A DNA stretch of 64,000 nt from IMG/VR virus record IMGVR_UViG_3300047318_000482, positions 1 through 64,000 of that record; one strand, 5' to 3'. The notes beneath the pieces were generated by a model. The model searched no databases. It was not told the DNA's origin and saw nothing but the letters and a program-made list of their open reading frames with translations. The position numbers were made by a program, and so were the translations under genes. Positions 1 through 7,208 of the stretch are shown one piece after another (within the stretch, counting starts at the first letter, position 1; each line of letters starts with the position of its first letter). The DNA comes from a virus.

Positions 1-32
1 GGGGGGGGCCCCCGGGGGGGGGGGGGAGGCCC
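1..32. other. G-run rich left edge
   Basis: Bases 1-32 are almost only G and C, with an 8-G run, a C5 run and a 13-G run. On the minus strand the segment follows the stop of the first gene, so it may be the remains of a terminator. It may equally be a contig edge or a homopolymer sequencing artefact. It does not resemble a known Streptomyces telomere. Confidence 0.4.
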
Positions 33-38
33 GAGGGT

Positions 39-527
39 CTAGAAGGGGGTGACCTGGACGTGGTAGCCGCGCCACGTGTAGCCGAACTGGCGGGCGTACT
101 CGGGTCCGTCCACGGTCATCAGTCGCGTCTTCGCACGGTCGAGGCGGGACGCGGGCAGGTTCGTGCGGACCGTGCCCGGGACGGTGTAGCCGTTCGAGTC
201 GATCAGGCGGACCTCGTACAGGGTTTCCAGGGGCAGGGCGGCCGGCCCGAACGCGACGTAGGCGATGAACCCGAGTTCGGCGTCCCCGACGAGCTGCACC
301 GCGTCGGCGAGGCGCTGGATTCGCTGGTCCTCCATGGCGGCCTCGCGCGCCAGGACCGTCTCCTGGTGGAGGAGGCCGTCGAGGCGGGCGCGGGTGTTCC
401 AGCCGGCCTCGTAGCTGTGGAAGGCGCCCTGGGTGACGAGGAGGGTGAGGGAGTCGATTTCCTTGCGGAGTGCGGCGAGTTCCGTGTGGAAGTCGGAGTC
501 GAGGTGGAAGCCGAGGTTGTCGATCAC
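39..527 (-). CDS. hypothetical protein, 162 aa
   Basis: A 162-residue soluble protein that I do not recognise. The N-terminal third is predicted helical with a heptad-like pattern (residues about 14-75), and the C-terminal half looks beta-rich. It has no signal peptide or membrane segment. It is a single-gene transcription unit: its promoter overlaps the ATTGCGTACGCAAT palindrome at 585-598, about 57 bases upstream of the ATG, and a terminator at 625-655 isolates it from the operon to its right. Sharing that operator with the big accessory operon and with the regulator pair near 21.8 kb suggests it is switched together with them. Confidence 0.75.
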   Translation of the reverse strand: MIDNLGFHLDSDFHTELAALRKEIDSLTLLVTQGAFHSYEAGWNTRARLDGLLHQETVLAREAAMEDQRIQRLADAVQLVGDAELGFIAYVAFGPAALPLETLYEVRLIDSNGYTVPGTVRTNLPASRLDRAKTRLMTVDGPEYARQFGYTWRGYHVQVTPF

Positions 528-568
528 AGGTCCCCCTGGGCCGGGTGGTGGTGTGGTGCGGTGTGTCC

Positions 569-598
569 ACCCTAGCGGTATCCCATTGCGTACGCAAT
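569..598 (-). promoter_or_regulatory. promoter with palindromic operator ATTGCGTACGCAAT
   Basis: A perfect 14-bp palindrome lies at 585-598. Read on the minus strand, TTGCGT (597-592) serves as -35, followed by a 17-bp spacer and TAGGGT (574-569) as -10. The same palindrome with the same geometry occurs at 6743-6756 and 21848-21861. A repressor bound here would cover the -35 box. Confidence 0.75.
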
Positions 599-624
599 AC
601 GTAGGACTGAGGGGCAGGCCACAG

Positions 625-655
625 AAAAGGGGCCCAACCCGAAGGCCAGACCCCT
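625..655 (-). terminator. intrinsic terminator of the 6.6-0.67 kb operon
   Basis: On the minus strand an 11-bp stem (G-C and G-U pairs) closes a TTCG tetraloop and is followed by TTTT (628-625). It lies 19 bases past the stop of the gene ending at 674. Confidence 0.8.
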
Positions 656-673
656 AACACCGCGCACGCGGCC

Positions 674-1231
674 TCACGCCGCGTCCACACCATCCCCTCG
701 CACAGGGACCGGATCCCCCGCCTTCCGAGCCCGCTCCTTCACCCGCTCCCACGTCCGAGACACCGCGTCCTCCGTCATCCCCAGCCTCTGAGCAATCGCA
801 GCCCGGGGCATGCCGCGCCGATGACCAACCTCGATCGCCATCCGTCGCTCGCTGACCGTCAGCGGCACCGGCTGCCCGGCACCAGCCAGCGCCCGGTGAA
901 CCGCCACCACGTCCACACCAGCCAACTGCCGGCGCAGCTTCGGAGAGACATCCCGCAACGGCTTCTCCACCCCGGACTGTTCCGACGGGCTGATCCGGTT
1001 GCCGTTCTCATCGAAGTTCACCCACGCCAGCGCCTCCCTCACCCCCCTCTCCGGGTCCGCGAGGGCCGCCAGAAGCACAGCCATACCCTCCAACTCATGC
1101 CGGGTCAGGCCGGACAGACGCTTCTTGACGTCGTCCGCTGACCCCTCGTGCACGTCCACGATCATGCCCGCGGCCTCGGGGAGCAGGGCCTGTGCCATGT
1201 CGCCGCGCTGCTCCAACGTCAACTCGCTCAT
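674..1231 (-). CDS. hypothetical protein with C-terminal helix-turn-helix, 185 aa
   Basis: A 185-residue protein. Residues about 137-172 read like a helix-turn-helix (RGMPRAAIAQRLGMTEDAVS), similar in shape to sigma region 4 or homeodomain-like recognition helices. The N-terminal half is acidic and helical. The start at 1231 overlaps the WhiB-like gene by ATGA, so the two are translationally coupled. It is the last gene of the operon. A partner role with the WhiB-like protein as a transcription regulator is possible but is inference. Confidence 0.7.
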   Translation of the reverse strand: MSELTLEQRGDMAQALLPEAAGMIVDVHEGSADDVKKRLSGLTRHELEGMAVLLAALADPERGVREALAWVNFDENGNRISPSEQSGVEKPLRDVSPKLRRQLAGVDVVAVHRALAGAGQPVPLTVSERRMAIEVGHRRGMPRAAIAQRLGMTEDAVSRTWERVKERARKAGDPVPVRGDGVDAA

Positions 1232-1683
1232 GCCGTCAGCTCCTGGCGCTCCGCCTTGAAGAAGTCCACGGCCCGGCGGACGATCTCGTACGAGACGCCC
1301 ATCTCCTCGGCCACCACCCGGCGCGGCACGCCGCGGTTCACCTCGGCCTCGATGTAATCCTGTTCCTCCAGGCAACGCAGGAACGCGGTCGGACCGTTGC
1401 GGATCATTCCGCGCCGCTCCGCCTCCGTCAGCCCGCCCCGAACACCCGTGTAGTCGCCGTCTTCCAGCGCGGCGTCCAAGCACTCCTCCCGCACCGGGCA
1501 GCGTCCGCAGACCTTCTTCGCCTGCCGCTCCATCTCCGCCACCTGGCCGCCCCTCCCGGACGGGAAGAAGATCTCCGGGTCGGTGGTCCGGCAGTTCGCG
1601 TCGTCTCGCCAGTCGTAGTCGCGGGTGAGCAGTCGCGCGGCACGATTCCTGGCGTGGCGGGTCGGCGTGTCCGTCGTGGTCAT
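1228..1683 (-). CDS. WhiB-like iron-sulfur transcription factor, 151 aa
   Basis: It has the four-cysteine WhiB signature: C31, then C59-x2-C62-x5-C68, followed by the G-[VI]-R-G-G turn at residues 80-84. In this family the cysteines bind a 4Fe-4S cluster and the protein contacts the primary sigma factor. The C-terminal extension (about 95-151) adds a helix-turn-helix-like stretch (RRVVAEEMGVSYEIVRRAV). Actinophage WhiB homologues (for example mycobacteriophage TM4 WhiBTM4) inhibit host WhiB2 and block septation or superinfection. This one may similarly interfere with host development. It overlaps both neighbours by ATGA. Confidence 0.9.
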   Translation of the reverse strand: MTTTDTPTRHARNRAARLLTRDYDWRDDANCRTTDPEIFFPSGRGGQVAEMERQAKKVCGRCPVREECLDAALEDGDYTGVRGGLTEAERRGMIRNGPTAFLRCLEEQDYIEAEVNRGVPRRVVAEEMGVSYEIVRRAVDFFKAERQELTA

Positions 1684-2225
1684 GAGGTGGCTCCGGGAAG
1701 GGTGTAGAGGCGGATGATCGCGCCGGGCTCGGAGAGGGCTTGAGGGTGTTCGTCGGGGTAGACCTTGCGGATCGTCAGTTCGATGATCTGCGAGTCGTCC
1801 CTGATGACTCCGGACTCGGATAGGGAGTCGAGTACGGCGCGGGCGTGGTGGTCGATATCGGTGCTGGAGCGGGTGATGGGCCAGGTCTGACGGCGCTTGG
1901 GCGCGGTCGTGGGCTTGGAAACGGTGATGGTGATGTCGATGGCGGTAGGGATGTTGGCGTAGAGGCCGTGTTGGTTCTTGATCACGCCGCAGACGAAGCA
2001 GTTGCCGGCTCGGTCGGTGTAGCCGTGTGCTCCGGTGGCTCGGCGTGCGGCGAGGATGATGTCGCGGCGCCAGGGCTTGAGGACCTTCTCGTTCGTGTGT
2101 TTGGCTCCGCGTCCTTTGCCGAGGAAGCTGATCTGTCCCTGGCCGGCAGGGGTCCCGTAGGCGACGATTTCGGCGACCTGCTGCCAGGTGGCTTCGGTGG
2201 CCGTCTCGGGGGCGGTGGTGGTCAC
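1680..2225 (-). CDS. rusA: RusA-like Holliday junction resolvase, 181 aa
   Basis: The C-terminal half matches the RusA fold: D123-I-D125, the LDSL helix, then G-V-I-R-D143-D144-S-Q and a closing R-K-V-Y strand. RusA enzymes are homodimeric Mg-dependent endonucleases that cut four-way junctions. In phages they resolve recombination or replication intermediates before packaging. A CxxC pair (C76, C79) in the N-terminal half is not usual for RusA. The GTG start at 2225 overlaps the previous stop by GTGA. At 181 residues it is longer than the 120-residue E. coli enzyme because of a 90-residue N-terminal region. Confidence 0.82.
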   Translation of the reverse strand: MTTTAPETATEATWQQVAEIVAYGTPAGQGQISFLGKGRGAKHTNEKVLKPWRRDIILAARRATGAHGYTDRAGNCFVCGVIKNQHGLYANIPTAIDITITVSKPTTAPKRRQTWPITRSSTDIDHHARAVLDSLSESGVIRDDSQIIELTIRKVYPDEHPQALSEPGAIIRLYTLPGATS

Positions 2226-2431
2226 TGGGTGAGCTCCTGGAGGGGTGTGCCGCCTCGCATGTAGGTGGCGTGTCCGGGTCGGTGGCCTACGTGGTGGAGG
2301 CCGCAGTATCGGCAGGGGTACGGGCGGAAGGCGGGGCCTCCTTCGCGGCGTATCTGGTTTGCTCGTCGTTTGGCTGCTCGGCGGGTGAAGAAGCGGGTCT
2401 TGCCGAGGCAGGACACTTCTTCCTCGGTCAC
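2222..2431 (-). CDS. small zinc-finger protein, 69 aa
   Basis: A 69-residue basic protein with C-x2-C-x3-H-x3-H in the middle (PCRYCGLHHVGH), a single probable zinc site, and an Arg/Lys-rich N-terminal half (FFTRRAAKRRANQIRR). It is probably nucleic-acid binding. The GTG start at 2431 overlaps the DUF5131 stop by GTGA, and its own stop overlaps the RusA-like start, so the three are coupled. Confidence 0.7.
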   Translation of the reverse strand: MTEEEVSCLGKTRFFTRRAAKRRANQIRREGGPAFRPYPCRYCGLHHVGHRPGHATYMRGGTPLQELTQ

Positions 2432-3474
2432 CCGGTCTCCGTCGGGAAGGCGTCGTGGGTGCGGCCGTCGAGTTCGCGGCCGGCGTTCTTCTTGCCGACG
2501 CGCTGAACGCATGCCCAGCCTTCGGTGTGGTCGTTGTGGTCCCAGTCGCCGTGGCTTTGGGTGCGGCCGTCGGCGGGATGGACGTAGCGGACGCGCTTCT
2601 CGTCCCAGGTGGAGGCTGTCGCCTTGGCGTCGCTGGTGAGCTGCACGCGGTCGGCCCACTCTCCGTGCTGCTTGTAGAAGAACGGGACGTGGCTCTGCTT
2701 GCACTGGTCGCGAAGGGAGCGGGCCCAGTCGGGGTGCATGGGACGGGCTTTGCGGCCGGACTCCCCACCGACGATCACCCAGTCCAAGGCGCGGATGTGG
2801 CCGCTGTCGCAGTTGGCGTCGGCGCAGGGGGCGCAGGCTTCGTCGTGTCCCTCTCCCTCGCAGCAGGAGCAGGTCTGCCAGATGTGCTCGTCGATCCATA
2901 CGGGGCCGAGGAGCGGTTCGCAGGACAGGAAGCGGACTGCGGCCGGGGTCTGGGTGAGGGCGGGGATGCGAATGTCGGCCCATTGCTGGTTCTCGACGGA
3001 GACGCCGAGCCACAGGTTGGGCAGGGGCCAGGTGAAGTCGCTGATGGCGAGGCCCTTGCCTTGGGCGCGGTGGCGGACCTTGTGGACGAAGGCGGGGTCG
3101 TTGAGGAGGCTGCGCATGCGGCCGTGGCGCTTGGTGAGGAGCTGGAAGGTGTGCTTGCGGGCGGCGGCCATGACGCCGAAGATCTCGGCGATCCACTCCT
3201 TGTCGATCTCGTCGTGGAAGAGGTCGCTCATGGAGTTGACGAAGACGCGGGTGGGCTTGCGCCACTTCAGGGGGTCGTTGACCTTGTCGGCGCGGATCTG
3301 GACGTCGAAGCCCCTGGGGAACGCGGCGTGTCCGCGGAAGCGTTCGGCGATGGTCTCCGCATAGCAGTTGTCACAGCCCGCGCTGATCTTGGTGCAGCCG
3401 GTTGCAGGATTCCAGGTGCGGCCGGGGGTTCCGTCGTCGTTGCGGGTCCATTCGATGGTCGTGGTCTCAGCCAT
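2428..3474 (-). CDS. phage Gp37/Gp68 family protein (DUF5131), 348 aa
   Basis: The N-terminus has the family hallmark W-N-P-x-T-G-C27-x6-C34-x2-C37-Y-A-E. The protein continues with the conserved F-V-N-S-M-S-D-L-F-H and Q-L-L-T-K-R segments, then L-S-C-E-P-L-L-G and V-I-V-G-G-E-S-G. The three N-terminal cysteines suggest a radical-SAM-like iron-sulfur site. The substrate of the family is not established to my knowledge. A second cysteine-rich insert (about residues 202-225: C-x-C-C, C-x2-C) may bind zinc. It is common in actinophages and mobile elements, here in the accessory operon. Confidence 0.85.
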   Translation of the reverse strand: MAETTTIEWTRNDDGTPGRTWNPATGCTKISAGCDNCYAETIAERFRGHAAFPRGFDVQIRADKVNDPLKWRKPTRVFVNSMSDLFHDEIDKEWIAEIFGVMAAARKHTFQLLTKRHGRMRSLLNDPAFVHKVRHRAQGKGLAISDFTWPLPNLWLGVSVENQQWADIRIPALTQTPAAVRFLSCEPLLGPVWIDEHIWQTCSCCEGEGHDEACAPCADANCDSGHIRALDWVIVGGESGRKARPMHPDWARSLRDQCKQSHVPFFYKQHGEWADRVQLTSDAKATASTWDEKRVRYVHPADGRTQSHGDWDHNDHTEGWACVQRVGKKNAGRELDGRTHDAFPTETG

Positions 3475-3691
3475 GGGGCTTCTCCTGGGAAGGTTCGGGG
3501 AGTCCGAGAGTCTGGGCGAGGGAGCTGCACGCGTCCCGGTCGTTGGCGGGGTTGTTGATCCAGCGGGCGACGAGGGCGAGGCGTGCGCGGTAGATGGCGA
3601 GGTCGTTCTCTGCGCGTGCGAGGAGGTCGGGGTGCCTGGCCTGGAGTTGGCCGGCGAGAGTGGCGACGTAGGCGGGCGTGTGGTCAGCCAT
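3467..3691 (-). CDS. hypothetical protein, 74 aa
   Basis: A helical 74-residue protein rich in Ala and Leu that I do not recognise. Its end overlaps the DUF5131 start by 8 bases and its start overlaps the upstream gene by 8 bases, consistent with tight operon coupling. No motif is seen. Confidence 0.65.
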   Translation of the reverse strand: MADHTPAYVATLAGQLQARHPDLLARAENDLAIYRARLALVARWINNPANDRDACSSLAQTLGLPEPSQEKPHG

Positions 3692-4019
3692 GGCGGCCCT
3701 CGGCGAGGACGTCGGCGACGGTTCGGCCGCGGTAGCTCATGCCCTGGGCGAGCTGCTTGGCCAGGCAGAGCGCGGTGTCGAGGTCGTAGAGGTGCTTGGT
3801 CCTCCAGTCGGCTTCGACTTCCTCGGCTTCTTCCCTGCCGAGGTCGTAGGACCAGGTGCCGTCGGTGGCGTAGTAGCGGAGGAGGTGCTTGATGCCGTAC
3901 TGGCCGTCTCCGCGGTAGTGGACGTTGATGGTGAAGGTGTGGCGGTCGTCGTGGCCTTCGGGGAGGCAGCTGACGACGTAGCGGGTTGGGAGGGCTACGG
4001 CTTCGGGGAGGGCGGTCAC
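3684..4019 (-). CDS. hypothetical protein, 111 aa
   Basis: A 111-residue soluble protein with a beta-rich first half (TFTINVHYRGDGQYG, about 28-42) and an acidic helix (EEAEEVEADW). It has no known motif. The ATG at 4019 overlaps the upstream stop by ATGA. Confidence 0.65.
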   Translation of the reverse strand: MTALPEAVALPTRYVVSCLPEGHDDRHTFTINVHYRGDGQYGIKHLLRYYATDGTWSYDLGREEAEEVEADWRTKHLYDLDTALCLAKQLAQGMSYRGRTVADVLAEGRHG

Positions 4020-4615
4020 GGCTGGGGGTGCTCTTTCGCGGTTTCGGCGTCGCTGGTGCGGGCGGCGAGGCCGTCGGCGATGGCGGCCAGGGGCAGGGGC
4101 TGGGTTGTGGTGGTGGTCTTCTTGGTGGCCTGGACGGCGTCGGCGGCGGTCTGTTTGGGGGTGTAGTGGCGGGTGTGGCAGTTGACGGCGTGGGCGGCGG
4201 CTGTGCGGAGGTCGTGGGGGGTGTGGATGGGGGTGCTGTGGTGGGCGCCTTGGGCGCAGGGGGTGAAGGCGTGGAAGGGGGCGGTGCTGTTGTCGTCGGG
4301 GGTGTAGGCGAGGAGGGCGCCGGAGGGGAAGGTGCGGGCGGCGGTGCCGTCGGGGCGCTGTCGCCAGTCGCGGATGAGGCCGTGGGGGAGGCCGTGGGTT
4401 TTGGCGGCGTGGTAGGCGGCGATCTGGAGTTCGGCGATGAACTCGGGGGTGTCGCGGGTGGGGAACGGGGCGGGGGTCTTGACGAGGGACAGGGCGGGCG
4501 GGGCCGTGGTGGTCTTGCGCGGGGGGCGGGGGGTGCGCTTGGTGGCCGGCTTCGCGGCGGGGGGCTTCTTCGCTGTGGTCTTGGCGGTGGTGTTGCGGGC
4601 CCTGGTGCTGGTCAT
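4016..4615 (-). CDS. hypothetical protein with basic N-terminal tail, 199 aa
   Basis: The first 45 residues are a Lys/Thr/Ala/Pro-rich disordered tail like those of histone-like actinobacterial proteins. A compact domain (about 50-160) follows, containing one CxxG...H cluster (residues 112-118), then a Thr-rich linker. It may bind DNA through the tail; no family is recognised. It overlaps the upstream small membrane gene by ATGA. Confidence 0.65.
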   Translation of the reverse strand: MTSTRARNTTAKTTAKKPPAAKPATKRTPRPPRKTTTAPPALSLVKTPAPFPTRDTPEFIAELQIAAYHAAKTHGLPHGLIRDWRQRPDGTAARTFPSGALLAYTPDDNSTAPFHAFTPCAQGAHHSTPIHTPHDLRTAAAHAVNCHTRHYTPKQTAADAVQATKKTTTTTQPLPLAAIADGLAARTSDAETAKEHPQP

Positions 4616-4743
4616 GACTGTTCTCCGTCCTGCGGATGTTGGTGCTGTTCGGTGGTGCTCCGGTGTTTGTGCTGGTGGGGGGTGGTGAGGAGGAGTGCGG
4701 TGAGGATGCCGATGGCGGCGGCGATCCGGTCGGGCCAGGTCAC
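4612..4743 (-). CDS. small single-span membrane protein, 43 aa
   Basis: A 43-residue protein with one hydrophobic helix (residues about 8-21: AAAIGILTALLL) and a His/Gln-rich polar tail. The GTG start overlaps the protease stop by GTGA and its own stop overlaps the next ATG. The double overlap is the main reason to accept such a short gene. Confidence 0.55.
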   Translation of the reverse strand: MTWPDRIAAAIGILTALLLTTPHQHKHRSTTEQHQHPQDGEQS

Positions 4744-5441
4744 GGCTGGAGGGCGCCGTTGACGGTGGCGGTGACGGTGAGGGCCGGCAGCTTGGTCGCG
4801 TTGGCGCGCAGTGCCTTGAGGCCGTTGATGTCCTGGGCCGTGTACTGGGATGCCTTGGTGCTGGTCTTGTAGCCGCCCCAGACGTCGCCGCGCATGAGGG
4901 GGGTCGGGCTGGTGGTCCAGGTGGCGGGGTGTGCGAGGCCGACGGAGTGGCCGAGTTCGTGGCTGACGACCTCGCCCCGGTAGATCGCGTTGGAGCCGGC
5001 GAGGGTGACGGTCTTCCAGTTGGTGAGGGCGAAGGTGGCACGGGATCCGTCGGCGGCGCCGGTCGCGGTGTGGCATTGGCTGCCGGTGGAGCGGGTGACT
5101 GTGGAGGTGAGGCGCATGTTGATGACGCGTCCGGTGGGGCAGGCGGTGGCGCCCTTGGTGATGGTGGTGGTGACGGTGAAGACGACGCCGGTGTTCTTGC
5201 CCAGTTCGGCGGCGGTGCGCTTGGCGTAGGGGGTGAGGGCGGTGCGGGAGGCGGTGTCGTAGAAGACGATCTGCCAGGATCCGGTGCCGAGATACTGCAT
5301 GCCGTTGCCGGTGGCGATCTTCCAGCCGGTGCCCAAGTAGGTGCGGGTGAGGCTGGCACTGTGGGCGCGGCCGGGTGCGGCGATGACCGCTGCGGTGGCG
5401 AGGGTGAGGGCGAACGCGGCTCCGGTTATTCGGGTTCTCAT
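4740..5441 (-). CDS. secreted metzincin-type zinc protease, 233 aa
   Basis: A Sec signal peptide is clear (R2/R4 n-region, hydrophobic 8-22, A-x-A-like end near 29). The catalytic site is H161-E-L-G-H165-S-V-G-L-A-H171, the metzincin HExxHxxGxxH motif, followed by a Met-turn candidate at M183 (PTPLMRGD). C101 and C123 could form a disulfide. It is close in size to Streptomyces snapalysin-type small neutral proteases. As an exported enzyme in a phage-plasmid accessory operon it may alter the host surface or nutrition. The RBS and ATG at 5441 follow the previous stop by 8 bases. Confidence 0.88.
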   Translation of the reverse strand: MRTRITGAAFALTLATAAVIAAPGRAHSASLTRTYLGTGWKIATGNGMQYLGTGSWQIVFYDTASRTALTPYAKRTAAELGKNTGVVFTVTTTITKGATACPTGRVINMRLTSTVTRSTGSQCHTATGAADGSRATFALTNWKTVTLAGSNAIYRGEVVSHELGHSVGLAHPATWTTSPTPLMRGDVWGGYKTSTKASQYTAQDINGLKALRANATKLPALTVTATVNGALQP

Positions 5442-5449
5442 GACGGGTG

Positions 5450-5788
5450 TTACCTCCGGGTGCGGCGGCGGGTGTGGAGGGTGGAGGTCTCGCGGCCCTG
5501 CTTGCGGGCGAGCCAGGTCTGCGCCTGCTCGATCTGGGTGGCCTTGGCCTCTTCCTCGGCGAGGTGGTGCTGCAGGTTCTCCAGGGCGGCGCGGGCGTAG
5601 CCGGCGGCGTACAGGTGCTGGGCGCGGCTGGATGTGGGGGTGATGAAGTCGAGGGCGTGGTGGGCGAAGTCCTGGAGGGTGGCGGGGTGGTGGCGCTGGG
5701 AGTCGTCGTAGGCGTCGGCGCGGCCGCGGGCGAAGTCGGGGTTGAGGGAGAACGGGGGCGGGTTGTGGGGGATCGTCGTCTGGGTCAT
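5450..5788 (-). CDS. hypothetical protein, 112 aa
   Basis: A 112-residue helical protein. Residues 15-35 resemble a small A-R-G-R-A-D-A-Y-D motif seen in phage-encoded helical proteins. The middle is Ala-rich and the tail Arg-rich (TRRRTRR). No family is recognised. It lies 14 bases downstream of the next upstream gene in the same operon. Confidence 0.6.
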   Translation of the reverse strand: MTQTTIPHNPPPFSLNPDFARGRADAYDDSQRHHPATLQDFAHHALDFITPTSSRAQHLYAAGYARAALENLQHHLAEEEAKATQIEQAQTWLARKQGRETSTLHTRRRTRR

Positions 5789-5802
5789 GGCGTGAGGGCC
5801 TT

Positions 5803-6240
5803 TCAGGCGGCGGGGGTCTGGACGGCGTGGGTGTTCGCGGCGCGGAGGATGCGGCCGATGACCTCGGGCACGGTGGGCGGGCGGGTGTCGGTGGCGTATC
5901 CGAAGCGGGCCCAGTTGGAGACGTGGGCGATGTAGTTCGGGACGAACAGGCCGGGCGCGACTTCTTCTTCGTCGACGTGGGAGTCGAGGGCGTCGGACAG
6001 GACGCGGAGGGCGGCCATGGCGCCGGCGGAGGCCTCGATGAGGCGGATTCCGGCGAGTTCGTCGGTGAAGAACTCTTCCGGGGTGCTGAGGGGGCCGCGC
6101 CATTCGGCGATGGTGAAGGCGAGGGCGCAGATGTCGAGGCGGTCGATGTGGCCGCGGGCGCCGAGCTGTTCGCCGCGGTGGAGGCCGTCGATGCCGATGA
6201 CGGCGGCCATGTCCTGGAGGGTGGCCTGGGGGTTGCGCAT
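5803..6240 (-). CDS. hypothetical protein, 145 aa
   Basis: The start at 6240 was chosen because AGGAG lies 7-8 bases upstream; a longer frame to 6294 has no such site. The protein is mostly helical and acidic, and central hydrophobic helices suggest a globular all-alpha fold. Function unknown. Confidence 0.65.
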   Translation of the reverse strand: MRNPQATLQDMAAVIGIDGLHRGEQLGARGHIDRLDICALAFTIAEWRGPLSTPEEFFTDELAGIRLIEASAGAMAALRVLSDALDSHVDEEEVAPGLFVPNYIAHVSNWARFGYATDTRPPTVPEVIGRILRAANTHAVQTPAA

Positions 6241-6315
6241 GGCGGTTCTCCTGGGTTCTTCACCCGGCCGCGTCGGGCGTCTGTGTCCCGTCACGGCCGG
6301 GGGGCTTGGGGTGGG

Positions 6316-6657
6316 TCAGTCCTGGGCGGGGGCGGGGTGCCGGTCGGCGCACAGGGGGCACTGACGGATCGGCAGGTTGAAGCCGCCGGACTCTTCGATG
6401 GTTCGGGCGTCGGGGTGGTCGTTGTCGAAGACGGCCGGGCAGACGCAGGTGCAGGAGCAGCGCAGGACTTCGCCGCCGTACTCGATGTGCAGGCCGGCGA
6501 GGGCGGCGGCGCCGAGCATGAGGGCGTTGTATTCGCCGGCGTCGCTGGTGTCGTCGGCCTGTTCGAGGAGCTGGTCGAGGCGGGTCTGCTGGGCGTGGGT
6601 GAGGTCGCGGTAGTCGACGCTGGTGGGCGTCTTTTGGGTGTGCGTCATCACGGCCAC
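6316..6657 (-). CDS. cysteine-rich hypothetical protein, first gene of accessory operon, 113 aa
   Basis: The GTG at 6657 has AGGAG five bases upstream and is preferred over the ATG at 6648. The C-terminal half has C-x-C-x-C-x-C (CSCTCVC) and a later C-x2-C (CPLC), a likely zinc site. It is the promoter-proximal gene: the operator-promoter at 6726-6756 lies 69 bases upstream, so it is expressed under the same control as genes near 0.5 and 21.9 kb. Confidence 0.65.
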   Translation of the reverse strand: MAVMTHTQKTPTSVDYRDLTHAQQTRLDQLLEQADDTSDAGEYNALMLGAAALAGLHIEYGGEVLRCSCTCVCPAVFDNDHPDARTIEESGGFNLPIRQCPLCADRHPAPAQD

Positions 6658-6725
6658 GGGTGCTCCTGGGGTGCGGGTGATGGGGCAACTGCCCTCAGTG
6701 GGGGTGCTGTTGCCTTGGTGTCTCC

Positions 6726-6756
6726 ACACTAACCCCTATTCCATTGCGTACGCAAT
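6726..6756 (-). promoter_or_regulatory. promoter with palindromic operator, accessory operon
   Basis: A perfect ATTGCGTACGCAAT lies at 6743-6756. On the minus strand TTGCGT (6755-6750) is the -35, the spacer is 18 bp, and TAGTGT (6731-6726) is the -10. The flanking TGGA(G/C)AC after the -10 is shared with the sites near 585 and 21848. Confidence 0.75.
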
Positions 6757-6776
6757 AGGCGCGTTGTGAGGGCATG

Positions 6777-6811
6777 AAAAAGGCCCCGGCCCCCACAGGG
6801 GTCAGGGCTTC
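6777..6811 (-). terminator. intrinsic terminator
   Basis: On the minus strand an 11-bp stem with one mismatch and a TGTG loop is followed by a T5 run (6781-6777). It ends the gene at 6836-7081 just before the next operator-promoter. Confidence 0.75.
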
Positions 6812-6835
6812 CTCAGGCCGGGATACGGCCGGCAG

Positions 6836-7081
6836 TCAGGAGATGGACCGGTCACCGGCCTCTCTCGCGTCGACCTCCTTCGCGTGAACGATCAGGAGAT
6901 CCGACCAGGAGGCGTAGTTGCTGCGGCCGCGGTGGATCACCTCCACGCCGTGCTTGTCGCACCAGCGCCTCAGCGTGCGGGTCCGCACCGGATGCCCGGT
7001 CCGCTCGAAGAGGGCGGACGCCTCGTCGAGGCTGACTTCGTCCAGGGACTCGGCGGAGGGGCTGAGGGTGCTGACGGCCAT
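6836..7081 (-). CDS. MerR/excisionase-like small DNA-binding protein, 81 aa
   Basis: The start at 7081 is supported by GGAGG four bases upstream. Residues about 20-72 resemble a MerR-type winged helix or excisionase: a helix, then GHPVRTRTLRRWCDKHGVEV, then a basic loop. It stands alone between a terminator and a 19-bp palindrome (7137-7155) in its own leader, which fits autoregulation. It could be a recombination directionality factor for the integrase at 24.1 kb or a transcription regulator. Confidence 0.65.
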   Translation of the reverse strand: MAVSTLSPSAESLDEVSLDEASALFERTGHPVRTRTLRRWCDKHGVEVIHRGRSNYASWSDLLIVHAKEVDAREAGDRSIS

Positions 7082-7136
7082 GAGGCCTCCCATTGATCAG
7101 CGGCCACAGTTCGCAGCTCCGGCGGCCGATAACGGG

Positions 7137-7155
7137 TCGGACCAGTTCGGTCCGA
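7137..7155. promoter_or_regulatory. palindromic operator candidate
   Basis: TCGGACCAGTTCGGTCCGA has 7-bp perfect arms with a 5-bp centre. It lies 56 bases upstream of the MerR-like gene start and 53 bases before the end of the next gene, the expected place for an autoregulatory site. Confidence 0.55.
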
Positions 7156-7208
7156 TTGTGGTGGTGAGGTGAAGAAGTGGTTGGTGTGTTGGACACGTGT
7201 ACCCAGGA

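Noticed and set aside
2455-3558. Plus-strand open frame of 367 codons
   Set aside because: It mirrors the DUF5131 gene and neighbours on the minus strand, is Val/Gly/Ala-rich without a RBS, and has no recognisable domain.
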